A DNA stretch of 64,000 nucleotides from Sorangium aterium (GTDB lineage: Bacteria; Myxococcota_A; Polyangia; Polyangiales; Polyangiaceae): the NCBI RefSeq assembly GCF_028368935.1, contig NZ_JAQNDK010000003.1, forward strand, positions 682,001-746,000, read 5' to 3'. Under the pieces are notes generated by a model, which was not told the DNA's origin, did no database searches, and worked only from the letters and a program-made list of their open reading frames with translations. The position numbers were made by a program, and so were the translations under genes. Each line of letters opens with the position of its first letter. Within the stretch, counting starts at the first letter, position 1. Shown piece by piece: positions 17,627 through 25,490 of this stretch.

Positions 17627-18799
17627 ATGCGAGACGGACTCCGGATCATCGACGCCGATCGGCACGTCATCGAGCCGATCGAGATGTGGCGGGAGTACCT
17701 TGAGCCCGAGTTCAAGGATCACGCGCCTTACCTCCAGCCGGTGGAGCCGTCCGAGCCCATGGCGGAGCGCCTGGCGCGCTACGGCCCCAGGGCGACGATC
17801 CCGCTGCCGCCGGTGCCCATGCTGGACGGCCAGTCGCTCTGGCAGAAGGTGTCGCCGCGCGCCCAGATCGAGCTGGCGTGGGCGGCCTTCTGCAGGCCCG
17901 GGCACCTCGCGGCGGCCGCCGCGCCCGACGGCCAGCTCCGCGCGATGGATCACGCCGGAATCGACATCTCGTTTCTTTACCCCACGTTCGCCACCTACCT
18001 GCTCGGCTTCGATTCTTTGGACCCGCGCCTCGGAAGCGCGTTCGCCCGCGCCTACAACACGTGGCTGCGAGGCTTCTGCCGCCGCGATCCGGAGCGGCTG
18101 CGGGGCGTGGGGCTCATCAGCCCGCACGACCCTGCGTCGATGGTCGACGAGCTCCGCCGGGTCGCGGGCTTCGGGTGGACCGCTGTCGTGCTGCGGCCCA
18201 ACCCGGTCAAGGGCAGGCTGCTCGGCGATCCGGCGTACGAGCCGTTCTGGTCTGCCTGCGAGCAGCTCTCCGTCGCGGTAGCGATCCACGAGGGCACCCA
18301 CGCGCGGCTGCCCACGGCGGGCGCGGATCGGTTCGAGAGCCGCTTCGCGCTGCATGCCTGCTCGCACCCCATGGAGCAGATGATGGCCCTGCTCGCGCTG
18401 ATCGAGGGGGGCGTGCTCGAGCGCCACCCGGGGCTGCGCGTCGCGTTCCTCGAGTCCGGGTGTGGCTGGGTACCGTACTGGCTGCACCGCCTCGATGCGG
18501 TGGAGTACAAGCACCTGTCGGGCGAGGTGGCCGAGACGGTGCGCCGGGCGCCCTCCGACTATTTTCGACGCCAGTGCATGGTGGGCCTGGAGCCTGACGA
18601 GCCCTACCTGCCGGTCCTCGCGGAGCACATCGGAGTGGACAACCTGCTCTTCGGAACGGATTTCCCCCACCTGGATCACGACGACGACATCGTGGACGAG
18701 GCGCTCTCGCTCCGACGCTTCCTTCCTGAAGCATCGGTGCGGAAGCTTCTATGGGATAACCCGGCGCGGTTCTATGGTGTGCCCACGGAGAGGCGTTAG
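17627..18799 (+). CDS. Amidohydrolase of the metal-dependent TIM-barrel (amidohydrolase_2) family
   Basis: A 390-residue cytoplasmic protein. It begins with IIDADRHV, where the usual DxHxH metal motif reads DADRHV. Later come FLYPTF, VAIHEGTH (metal His), HACSHPMEQ (second His), FLESGCGW and LLFGTDFPHLD (the catalytic Asp near 345), and it ends KLLWDNPARFYG. This order is that of PF04909-type amidohydrolases/decarboxylases. GAGG stands about six bases before ATG 17627. It starts 23 bp after the YcaO gene on the same strand, so it is probably co-transcribed with the RiPP genes. A peptidase-like or decarboxylating step on the modified peptide is a reasonable guess, by analogy with the unrelated-subfamily amidohydrolase of bottromycin synthesis. 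Confidence 0.82.
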   Translation: MRDGLRIIDADRHVIEPIEMWREYLEPEFKDHAPYLQPVEPSEPMAERLARYGPRATIPLPPVPMLDGQSLWQKVSPRAQIELAWAAFCRPGHLAAAAAPDGQLRAMDHAGIDISFLYPTFATYLLGFDSLDPRLGSAFARAYNTWLRGFCRRDPERLRGVGLISPHDPASMVDELRRVAGFGWTAVVLRPNPVKGRLLGDPAYEPFWSACEQLSVAVAIHEGTHARLPTAGADRFESRFALHACSHPMEQMMALLALIEGGVLERHPGLRVAFLESGCGWVPYWLHRLDAVEYKHLSGEVAETVRRAPSDYFRRQCMVGLEPDEPYLPVLAEHIGVDNLLFGTDFPHLDHDDDIVDEALSLRRFLPEASVRKLLWDNPARFYGVPTERR

Positions 18800-18804
18800 C
18801 GTGC

Positions 18805-19716
18805 CTACGCCCCGAACTCCGCCAGCGACCGGCAGACGCGGCGGAGCCGGTCGCGCAGCCATCGGTGCGCGGGGTCGGCGTCGAAGCGGGGGTGCCACGC
18901 CTGCGAGATGGTGATGGCCGGCGTGGTCACGGGCAGCGGGAACGTGACGAGATCGAAGCGCGGGGCGGCGTGCGCGAGCCAGTTCGACGGGAACGCGCCG
19001 ACGAGGTCGGAGCTGGCGAGGAGGCACAGCGCCGCGTAGTGGCCTGACGCCACGGCCGCGGTGGTCCGGGCGAGCCCTTTCTTCTTGAGGGCCTCGTCGA
19101 TGGGCCCCCAGGTCTTGCCCAGCCTGGAGACGCCGAGGTGCGCGTGCTCGACGAACCGCTGCAGCGTCACCTTGCCGGACGCGAGCGGGCTGCCGCGGCG
19201 CACCACGCCCACGAAGCGGTCCTTGACGAGCGCCTGCACGCGGATCTCCGGGCCCATGTCGCCGATGATGCCAATGTCGAGATCGATCCGGCCCTCCCGG
19301 AGCGCGGCGACGTCCTCGTCGCCCTCGGGGAGGAAGCGGACCGTGACGCCCGGGGCCTCGGCCCTCAGGGCGTCGAGGAGCGGGGCGCCGACGAGCCCGA
19401 GCAAGCCGTCGCTGGTCCTGACGGCGAAGCTGCGGGTGAGCGCGGCGACGTCGAGCGCGCCCCGCTCGCGGAGGACCGCGCTGGCCGAGGCGACCACCGC
19501 GCGCACGCGCGGGCGCAGCTCCGCGGCGCGCGGCGTGGGCACGAGCCGCCGGCCGGCGCGCACGAGGATCGGGTCGCCCACGGCCTCGCGGACGCGCGCG
19601 AGCGTGCGGCTCATGGCCGAGGGGCTGAGGTGCATCCGCTTCGCGGCCAGGAGGACGCTCTCTTCCTCGAGGAGCACGTCGAGCGCGACGAGCAGGTTCA
19701 GATCGATGGAGTGCAT
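18805..19716 (-). CDS. LysR-family transcriptional regulator
   Basis: A 303-residue regulator. The N-terminal winged helix (LNLLVALDVLLEEESVLLAAKRMHLSPSAMSR and onward, about 5-65) is of NodD/Nac type, followed by the two-lobed effector-binding fold (about 90-300; FVGVVRRGSPLA, VSRLGKTW). It is divergent from the O-methyltransferase gene with 132 bp between the starts, the usual setting for a LysR protein controlling its neighbour. It converges on the amidohydrolase gene with a 5-bp gap. A fragment of this gene lies at about 8.1 kb. Confidence 0.9.
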   Translation of the reverse strand: MHSIDLNLLVALDVLLEEESVLLAAKRMHLSPSAMSRTLARVREAVGDPILVRAGRRLVPTPRAAELRPRVRAVVASASAVLRERGALDVAALTRSFAVRTSDGLLGLVGAPLLDALRAEAPGVTVRFLPEGDEDVAALREGRIDLDIGIIGDMGPEIRVQALVKDRFVGVVRRGSPLASGKVTLQRFVEHAHLGVSRLGKTWGPIDEALKKKGLARTTAAVASGHYAALCLLASSDLVGAFPSNWLAHAAPRFDLVTFPLPVTTPAITISQAWHPRFDADPAHRWLRDRLRRVCRSLAEFGA

Positions 19717-19848
19717 GGGACGCAGCAATAACTTACCGTAGATGCACTGGAAGTCATGTCTGTTCGGGCGCAGGTTGGGTGTCGACCAGGGCAGCCGCGA
19801 GGGCAGGGGAGCCGTCGCCATGGGCCTGCCGGGAGGAGACCCGTCATC

Positions 19849-20544
19849 ATGAGCACCACCCTCGATTCGCCGCGCGTTCAAAGGACCCTCGACCGCCTCT
19901 TCCAGGACGCCGACAGCGGCGATCCGGGCATCATCGCCCGTGTCCGCGGCGACCTGGAGCGCCGCGGGCCGAGCCCCGACCCCGAGAGGCTCGCCCACCT
20001 GCTCGCCGACGCGTATCTGCCGGTTTCCCGCGAGGTCGGGCGGCTACTGCACTTGCTCGCCTTCGCGACGAGGGCGCGCACGGTGGTGGAGTTCGGCACG
20101 TCGTTCGGGATCTCGACGGTGTTCCTGGCCGCGGCCGTCCGCGATGCCGGGGGCGGCGGGCGGGTGATCGGCAGCGAGATGCACCCGGAGAAGGTTCGGC
20201 GTGCGCGGCACAACCTCGAGGAGAGCGGGCTCGGGGAGCTCGTCGAGATCAGGGAGGGAGACGCGCTGGTGACGCTGCGTGACGTGGAGGGGCCGATCGA
20301 TCTGGTTCTGCTGGACGGATGGAAGAACCTCTATTTGCCGGTGCTCCAGATGCTTGAGCCCCGGTTGCGGAGGGGCGCGCTCATCGTTGCGGACGATCTC
20401 GACATCGCGCCGGATGACCTGCGGCCGTACCTCGAGTACGTGCGCGGCGCGGGCAGCGGCTACGGGTCGGTGGAGATCCCGCTGGGGGACAGGCTGGAGG
20501 TCTCCTGCTGGCATGGCCGCGACGGGCGCGAGGGCGGGGCGTGA
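19849..20544 (+). CDS. Class I SAM-dependent O-methyltransferase
   Basis: A 231-residue methyltransferase of the catechol/caffeoyl-CoA OMT-like fold. Motif I is VVEFGTSFGIST (about 75-87), followed by VIGSEMHPEKVRRAR, a GDAL segment, and IDLVLLDGWKNLY with the metal/substrate Asp region. The tail LIVADDLDIAP corresponds to the second metal-binding Asp pair. GGAGGAGAC lies upstream of ATG 19849. It is divergent from a LysR gene, which probably regulates it. The substrate is unknown. A fragment of its first 40 codons, with the same ribosome-binding site, is repeated at 8255. Confidence 0.88.
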   Translation: MSTTLDSPRVQRTLDRLFQDADSGDPGIIARVRGDLERRGPSPDPERLAHLLADAYLPVSREVGRLLHLLAFATRARTVVEFGTSFGISTVFLAAAVRDAGGGGRVIGSEMHPEKVRRARHNLEESGLGELVEIREGDALVTLRDVEGPIDLVLLDGWKNLYLPVLQMLEPRLRRGALIVADDLDIAPDDLRPYLEYVRGAGSGYGSVEIPLGDRLEVSCWHGRDGREGGA

Positions 20545-20561
20545 GACAGGTCGCCTCGTTC

Positions 20562-20581
20562 CTCGCCTCGCGCGAGGCGAG
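20562..20581. terminator. Perfect 20-bp palindrome between convergent genes
   Basis: CTCGCCTCGC is followed directly by its complement GCGAGGCGAG. It lies 17 bp after the methyltransferase stop and before the end of the convergent kelch gene. It may form an 8-bp stem with a 4-base loop; no U-tract, so a terminator role is inferred from location. Confidence 0.45.
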
Positions 20582-20604
20582 CAGCGCGCAGCGGCGTGTG
20601 TGCA

Positions 20605-21879
20605 TCAATGCTTCTTCTCGTTCTTGCACTCGCATCCTCCGTACCGTTCCACGCTCGCGAGGGTTGGCGGATTGCTGAAGTACGTCGCGTCATACCCGCC
20701 CGTGATGAGGACCGAGCCGTCTTGCAGGGTCGTCGCGGTGTGGAAGCCCCTCTGGATCGGCTCGTCGATCGCGGTCCAGCTGCCGTTCGCCTCCTTGTAG
20801 ATCTCGGCGCCGTCGCTGCCGACGGCCATCACGCGGCCGTGGGACATGGGCGCGACGGCGGAAGCCCACGTGTGGAGGAAGTTCGGCGGCGCGGTCAACG
20901 TCCACGTGTCGTTCGCGGGATCGTAGATCTCGGCGGTCTCCCCGGCGTCGACGAGGATCTCGATTTCCTCCTCGGTGCCGCCGTAGATCCTGCCGCCGCC
21001 GCCCACCACCAGCACGCGCCCGCTCGGCAGCAGCGTGGCCGTGTGCTGCATGCGGGGCAGGTTCGTCGGCGCCGCCGCCGCCCAGGCGCCCGTGGCCGGA
21101 TCGTAGATCTCCACGCTGGTGCGGCCCTGGGGCATCTCGTTGCCGTTCAACGTGTAGCCGCCGACGACGAGCACGCGCCCGTCCTGGAGCAGCGTCGACG
21201 TATGAAGGTAGCGGGTCACCGACATTGACGCTGCGCTGGACCATGTGTTCGTGGCGGGGTCGTAGAGCACGGCCTCCTTGAGGCTCCTGTCGTCGTCGCT
21301 GCCGCCCGTGCGCAACACCCGCCCGTCCGGCAGGAGGGTGAGCGCGGTATAAGCGAACTCCCAACCACGGGCCGCCTCGCCGGGCGTGAGCGGGACGCTC
21401 GCCGTCGTGCCCGTGCTCGGATCGTAGACAAGCCCGCCTGGGCTGAAGAGCACCCTGCCGTCCTGGAGGAGCGCCGCGCCAACGGGGGACATGGGGTAGG
21501 GCAGCGTGTCACCGGTCGTCCACGTGTCAGCGGCGGGATTGTAGAAATCGACCGTCGTGGGGTAGGGATAATCGCCGCTGCCGCCGGCGACCAACACCTG
21601 GCCGTCCGGCATGAGCAGGGCGATGTGCCGCTCTCGCGCCACCGGCAGCGGTGCCACCGAGGACCACTCCGCGTGGACGCCGACGTGGCGGCGGCACTTC
21701 TTCTTTTTGGCGTGGTGGTGGGCCAATGGCGCCGAGTTCACCTCCAGCGCCCCCTCCGCGAGCGCATCCGAGGCGAGGGGTTCAGGCTCCGCCCCAGCAC
21801 CGCAGCCTGCGATCGCGAGCACGGCGAGGGAAAGGAAGGGGACCAGACGACGATGATGGCGACGACCGATGGTGGACAT
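20605..21879 (-). CDS. Kelch-repeat lipoprotein
   Basis: A 424-residue protein. ATG 21879 follows GAGG by about six bases and starts a signal peptide with lipobox LAIAGC-G, so it is exported and lipid-anchored. After a His/Lys-rich patch (HHHAKKKKCRRH) come about six kelch-type repeats, each with a DGRVLV(V/A)GG turn and a (V/A)E(I/L)YDPATxxW strand, as in bacterial kelch/galactose-oxidase-like propellers. The catalytic copper ligands of galactose oxidase are not evident. The C-terminus has CECKNEKKH. On the minus strand upstream, TTCCAG and TATGGT with 16 bp between could be a promoter. Function is probably binding of surface glycans or proteins; unproven. Confidence 0.85.
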   Translation of the reverse strand: MSTIGRRHHRRLVPFLSLAVLAIAGCGAGAEPEPLASDALAEGALEVNSAPLAHHHAKKKKCRRHVGVHAEWSSVAPLPVARERHIALLMPDGQVLVAGGSGDYPYPTTVDFYNPAADTWTTGDTLPYPMSPVGAALLQDGRVLFSPGGLVYDPSTGTTASVPLTPGEAARGWEFAYTALTLLPDGRVLRTGGSDDDRSLKEAVLYDPATNTWSSAASMSVTRYLHTSTLLQDGRVLVVGGYTLNGNEMPQGRTSVEIYDPATGAWAAAAPTNLPRMQHTATLLPSGRVLVVGGGGRIYGGTEEEIEILVDAGETAEIYDPANDTWTLTAPPNFLHTWASAVAPMSHGRVMAVGSDGAEIYKEANGSWTAIDEPIQRGFHTATTLQDGSVLITGGYDATYFSNPPTLASVERYGGCECKNEKKH

Positions 21880-22149
21880 GTAGGACCTCGTCAGGAGCTG
21901 GAGGAGTGGCAGCCGTCCCGTGCTGGGGACGCGCCATGGAGCGCAACAGAAGACCATACCAGATGGTCGTTAAGCTGGAACGGGGCGCGTCCCGCAGCGC
22001 GCTTGACCGGGCGAGCGCTTTGACGGTTCGTATGCTCCGCGATGCGGAGAGTGGACTCTGTACCCCGCTCGCGGGGACCCTCTCCCCCCGCTACGCGCCA
22101 TAGGCGTTAACCAAGCTTCGCGCCGCGTTCTCCTACATCGAACGTCTAC

Positions 22150-22271
22150 GTGGTCGTAATCGTGGTCGTGGTCGTGGTCGTAATCGTGGTCGTGGTCGTA
22201 ATCGTGGTCGTGGTCGTGGTCGTGGTCGTCAACGGTTGGCCGTGGACGACCACGACCACGACCACGACCAC
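22150..22271. repeat. GTGGTC/GTAATC hexamer array ending in a perfect 27-bp inverted repeat
   Basis: From about 22150 the plus strand repeats GTGGTC with interspersed GTAATC. The last 27 bases (22204-22230) are exactly complementary to 22245-22271 with a 14-base spacer, so the array turns back on itself as GACCAC repeats. The region lies between two minus-strand genes and encodes nothing convincing. Confidence 0.9.
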
Positions 22272-22355
22272 GTAAACGTTCACGTAAACGTTCACGTAAA
22301 CGTTCACGTAAACGTTCACGTAAACGTTCACGTAAACGTTCACGTAAACGTTCAC
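22272..22355. repeat. Seven tandem copies of the 12-mer GTAAACGTTCAC
   Basis: Seven perfect 12-bp units directly abut the inverted repeat, followed by a half unit GTTCAC. Each unit centres on the palindrome AACGTT and is itself a 10/12 imperfect palindrome. It could be a multi-site operator or a slippage product. The units are contiguous with no spacers. Confidence 0.92.
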
Positions 22356-22423
22356 GTTCACGCTGGTGATCGATGGGGGGCGGGCTTCGATGACCGAACG
22401 AGCTTGGTCAACGCCTATGCCCG

Positions 22424-23863
22424 CTAAACCCCTACCACCGCCCTCTCCATCGCCCCTCGCGCGCTCGCCACGGCCGCAAACCGCGGCCCCAGGTACTCCG
22501 CCACCCGCACGTGCTGGCTGAACACCACATTGAACCGGATATGCGGATCGCCCGCCCCATCCGCCATGAACGTCGCCCCGCGCGCCAGCAGGATCTTGTT
22601 GAGGTACGCGTCCTGCACCAGCTCGTCGACGTCCACCCCGCGCGGCGCCGCGCCCCAGAGGAACAGCCCGCCTTCACCCGGGTGGTCCAGCAGCACGCCG
22701 GCGTCGCGCAGCCGGCGCGCCGCTGCGTTCCGTGCCGCGCCGAGCTTCTGCTGCAGCCGATCGATGTGCTTGCGCCACCTGCCGGCCGACAGCACCTCCA
22801 GGAGCACGAGCTCGTTCAGCGCGCCGGTCGTCAGCACCGAATAGATCTTCTCGCGCAAGAGGGGCTTCAGCCGCCCTGGCTCGGCCGCGATGTAGCCGAG
22901 GCGCAGCGCCGGGCTCAGCGCCTTGCAGAAGCTGGAGTAATAGATGACCCCGTCCAGCCCCGAGAGCTGCGCCAGCCGCGTGGGATGCCCGGGGTGGAAG
23001 TGACCGTGCACGTCGTCCTCGGCGATGAGGACACCGTGCTGGTGCGCGATCGTCAGCACGCGGTGCAGGTTGGCGGCGCTCGAGCCCCAGCCGGTCGGGT
23101 TGTGCAGCACGCTCTGGAGGAACATGAGCTTGGGCCGGTGCTCGCGGCACGCAGCCTCCAGCGCCCCCGGATCCACGCCGTCCGGCGTTCGCGCCACCGG
23201 GACGAGGCGGTAGCCCGCCTGCCGCAGGCGGCCGAACAACAGGAAATAGCCCGGGTTTTCCACCAGCACCGCGTCGCCTGGCTGGAGGTAGGCCCGGCAG
23301 ATCAGGTCGATCGCATGGGTGCCGCCCCAGGTCGTGAGCACGCGGCCCGCGTCGGCCGCGAGGCCCTGGGAGCGCATCAGCATCGCGATGCGCTCCCGCA
23401 GCTCGGGTAGCCCCTGCGGCGGACAGCGCGCCGCCATGCCGGCGTCGTTGCGGGCGAGCGCGCGCTGGAGAACCGTCGCAGGGATGGCGTCGCTCAGCCA
23501 GCTCGCCGGCAGCGCGCCGCTGCTGGCCAGCAGCACGCCGGCGCGCTGGTCGTTGGACTGCTGCGCCAGCCACACCGGCTCCTGCTCCTCGCCGGCCTCC
23601 AGCCACGCCTCGCTGGGCATGGCCGAGGCCGCCTCGCACACGAAGAACCCGGCCGTGCCTCGCGACTCGAGAAGCCCGGCCGCCACCAGCCGATCGTAGG
23701 CCGTCACCACGGTGTTGGGGCTCACGCCGAGCTGCGCCGCCAGCTGGCGGATCGACGTCAGCCGCGCGCCGGGCGGCAGCTGCGCGCCCTCGATCAGCGC
23801 GCGCAGCCGCGCCTCGATCTGGTCGGCCAGGGGAACGGCGGAGTCGCGGTCGAGCGAGAACAT
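22424..23863 (-). CDS. MocR/PdxR-type GntR regulator with aminotransferase-like domain
   Basis: A 479-residue transcription factor. The N-terminal GntR winged helix (about 10-75; PLADQIEARLRALI, GVSPNTVVTAYDRL) is linked to a fold-type I PLP aminotransferase-like domain (about 115-470). The PLP lysine is expected in the YYSSFCKALSPALRLGY segment, where SFCK fits the usual SxxK. MocR proteins sense PLP or amino-acid derivatives. It begins 3 bp after the stop of the LysE-type exporter gene, so the two are co-transcribed, an arrangement that suggests amino-acid-responsive export. Confidence 0.9.
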   Translation of the reverse strand: MFSLDRDSAVPLADQIEARLRALIEGAQLPPGARLTSIRQLAAQLGVSPNTVVTAYDRLVAAGLLESRGTAGFFVCEAASAMPSEAWLEAGEEQEPVWLAQQSNDQRAGVLLASSGALPASWLSDAIPATVLQRALARNDAGMAARCPPQGLPELRERIAMLMRSQGLAADAGRVLTTWGGTHAIDLICRAYLQPGDAVLVENPGYFLLFGRLRQAGYRLVPVARTPDGVDPGALEAACREHRPKLMFLQSVLHNPTGWGSSAANLHRVLTIAHQHGVLIAEDDVHGHFHPGHPTRLAQLSGLDGVIYYSSFCKALSPALRLGYIAAEPGRLKPLLREKIYSVLTTGALNELVLLEVLSAGRWRKHIDRLQQKLGAARNAAARRLRDAGVLLDHPGEGGLFLWGAAPRGVDVDELVQDAYLNKILLARGATFMADGAGDPHIRFNVVFSQHVRVAEYLGPRFAAVASARGAMERAVVGV

Positions 23864-23866
23864 GGG

Positions 23867-24454
23867 TCAACGCAGGAACAGGAGCGCCAGCACCGCCAGC
23901 GCGCCGGCCATGATGCCATTGAACAGCCTGTGCCGTCGCGCATCGGTCAGAAATCGCCGGATCGCCACGCCGAACAGCGCCCACGCCGAGGTGCACGGAA
24001 AGGTGATGGCGAGGCTGACGACGGACACGAGCAGGGCGCCGCTCGCCACGCCCATGCCCGACGGCATGAACACCGAGGCCACCGTGATCGCCTTGACCCA
24101 GCTCTTCGGGTTGACGGCCTGGAACAGCGCCCCCTGCGCGAACGACAGCGGCCGCGGCACCTCGGCGCCCTTGACCGCGGCGCCGCCGGTCAGCTTCCAC
24201 GCCAGCACCAGCAGGTACAGCGCGCCGGTCACGCGCAGCACGCCGTGCAGCGCCGGGTAGGCGGCGAACAGCGCGCCGAGGCCCAGGCAGGCGACGAAGG
24301 TCTGGACCGCGCCGCCCACGCCGATGCCCAGGAGATGCGGCAGCGATCGGCGGTAGCCGAAGTTGGCGCCCGAGGCGGTGAGCATCATGTTGTTCGGCCC
24401 AGGGGTGCTCGACATCACGAAGCAATAGGTCAGAAGGGGCAGCAGCTCGGTCAT
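23867..24454 (-). CDS. LysE/RhtB-family amino-acid exporter
   Basis: A 195-residue inner-membrane protein with about six hydrophobic segments. The N-terminus TPGPNNMMLTASGANFGYRR is the family signature, and FQAVNPKSWVKA marks the second conserved loop. The family exports amino acids or related metabolites by proton antiport. It precedes the MocR regulator gene by 3 bp on the same strand, so the pair probably acts together. Substrate cannot be told. Confidence 0.9.
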   Translation of the reverse strand: MTELLPLLTYCFVMSSTPGPNNMMLTASGANFGYRRSLPHLLGIGVGGAVQTFVACLGLGALFAAYPALHGVLRVTGALYLLVLAWKLTGGAAVKGAEVPRPLSFAQGALFQAVNPKSWVKAITVASVFMPSGMGVASGALLVSVVSLAITFPCTSAWALFGVAIRRFLTDARRHRLFNGIMAGALAVLALLFLR

Positions 24455-24569
24455 CGCAGAACGCTCCGGTCGGGGATGGCCCGGAGCGTAAGGAGACGGT
24501 GCTCGCCGGTGAAGGCACAGGGGACGCGCCGCACGAAAGCACTGTGTCAGTCGCGCGACCGGTACAGCG

Positions 24570-24745
24570 AAGGGCCCGGCGCCCGGTGGTGGGGTACTTT
24601 GGCCGAAGGTGGGGTCTTTTGAACCGCCAAGGCGCCATGAGACGCCAAGAAAAACACAAAAATCTTGGCGTCTCATGGCGCCTTGGCGGTTCCATCCTTC
24701 GGGCAGGGTGGAGTAAGTACCCGACCACCCGGCGCCAGGGGTGCG
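24570..24745. repeat. Long palindromic intergenic repeat with perfect 30-bp arms
   Basis: Arms at 24621-24650 and 24663-24692 are perfectly complementary around an A-rich 12-base loop. They contain GGCGCCATGAGACGCCAAG. Outside them the inverted symmetry continues imperfectly to about 24570 and 24745 (GGCGCC, GGTGG, GGGTACTT on one side, complements on the other). The sequence resembles intergenic CCAAGG/CGCCAAG repeats I recall from other bacteria and could be a MITE-like element. No coding signal. Confidence 0.85.
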
Positions 24746-24901
24746 CATCGGACGTGGACGCCGCCAGCGGCTGCGACGCGCCGGCGGACGCCATCGCGCC
24801 GGCCAGACTCCACGTTCCTGCTGGCGCGGAGACGGCTTGATCGCGTACCTGTACCCGTCGGAGCGGCACAGCCGGACGAGGCCCGTGGGCGCAGAGCAGA
24901 C

Positions 24902-25441
24902 ATGACCGACGAATCCGCGGCAGGCGCGCCCGACAAGGCGGCGTTCTTCCGGCCGGAGAACGAGCGGGAGGGCTCGCGCCGCGAGATCTCGAGCCCCACG
25001 GGGAAGTACAGGCTCGTGGTGTCGAGCTTCTCGACGGGACGTGGCACCTGGGACTACGCCCAGGGCGAGGTCTACAGGACCGCCTCTGCCGATCCCATCG
25101 CCGTCGTGCAGAGGAACTTCGACTGGTTCCCTTTCCTGTTCGTCGAGGCGCACCCGAACGGCCACGACTACCTGGTGTGCGGCGAGGACTACCAGGGCCA
25201 GACCGTGGTGGAGCTCGATACCGGGAGGCGCCGCGACCACCTGCCGGATGACGCGAAGGACGGGATCGCCTTCTGCTGGGCGGAGATGCGCTTCGAACCG
25301 TCGGCCGTGATGCTCGTCGTCGAAGGGTGCATCTGGGCGTGCCCGTACGAGTTTCGCTTCTTCGACTTCTCGGACCCGATGTCGGGATGGCCCGAGATCG
25401 AGGCGCCCGTGGTGAACGACCCGGAGGCGGCGGGCGCGTGA
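24902..25441 (+). CDS. Hypothetical protein, unknown function
   Basis: A 179-residue soluble protein without signal peptide or membrane segment. Repeated beta-strand patterns (GKYRLVVSSF, FLFVEAHPNGHDYLVCGEDYQGQTVVEL, AVMLVVEGCIWACPYEFRFFDFS) suggest a single beta-rich domain. I do not recognise a family. ATG 24902 is preferred because the upstream extension of the frame is low-complexity and overlaps the palindromic repeat. It stands between that repeat and a convergent SDR gene, with no operon partner. Confidence 0.72.
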   Translation: MTDESAAGAPDKAAFFRPENEREGSRREISSPTGKYRLVVSSFSTGRGTWDYAQGEVYRTASADPIAVVQRNFDWFPFLFVEAHPNGHDYLVCGEDYQGQTVVELDTGRRRDHLPDDAKDGIAFCWAEMRFEPSAVMLVVEGCIWACPYEFRFFDFSDPMSGWPEIEAPVVNDPEAAGA

Positions 25442-25490
25442 CCCCCGTCTCTCCCTGCGCGCTCGTGCCTCCGGGGGTGTCAACCTCGCT

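Noticed and set aside
21957..22138. A gene in the stretch upstream of the kelch lipoprotein
   Set aside because: Open frames are short with no ribosome-binding site, and the stretch probably holds the kelch promoter.
22272..22355. Possible CRISPR array
   Set aside because: The 12-mers are contiguous, without unique spacers, and no cas genes are near.
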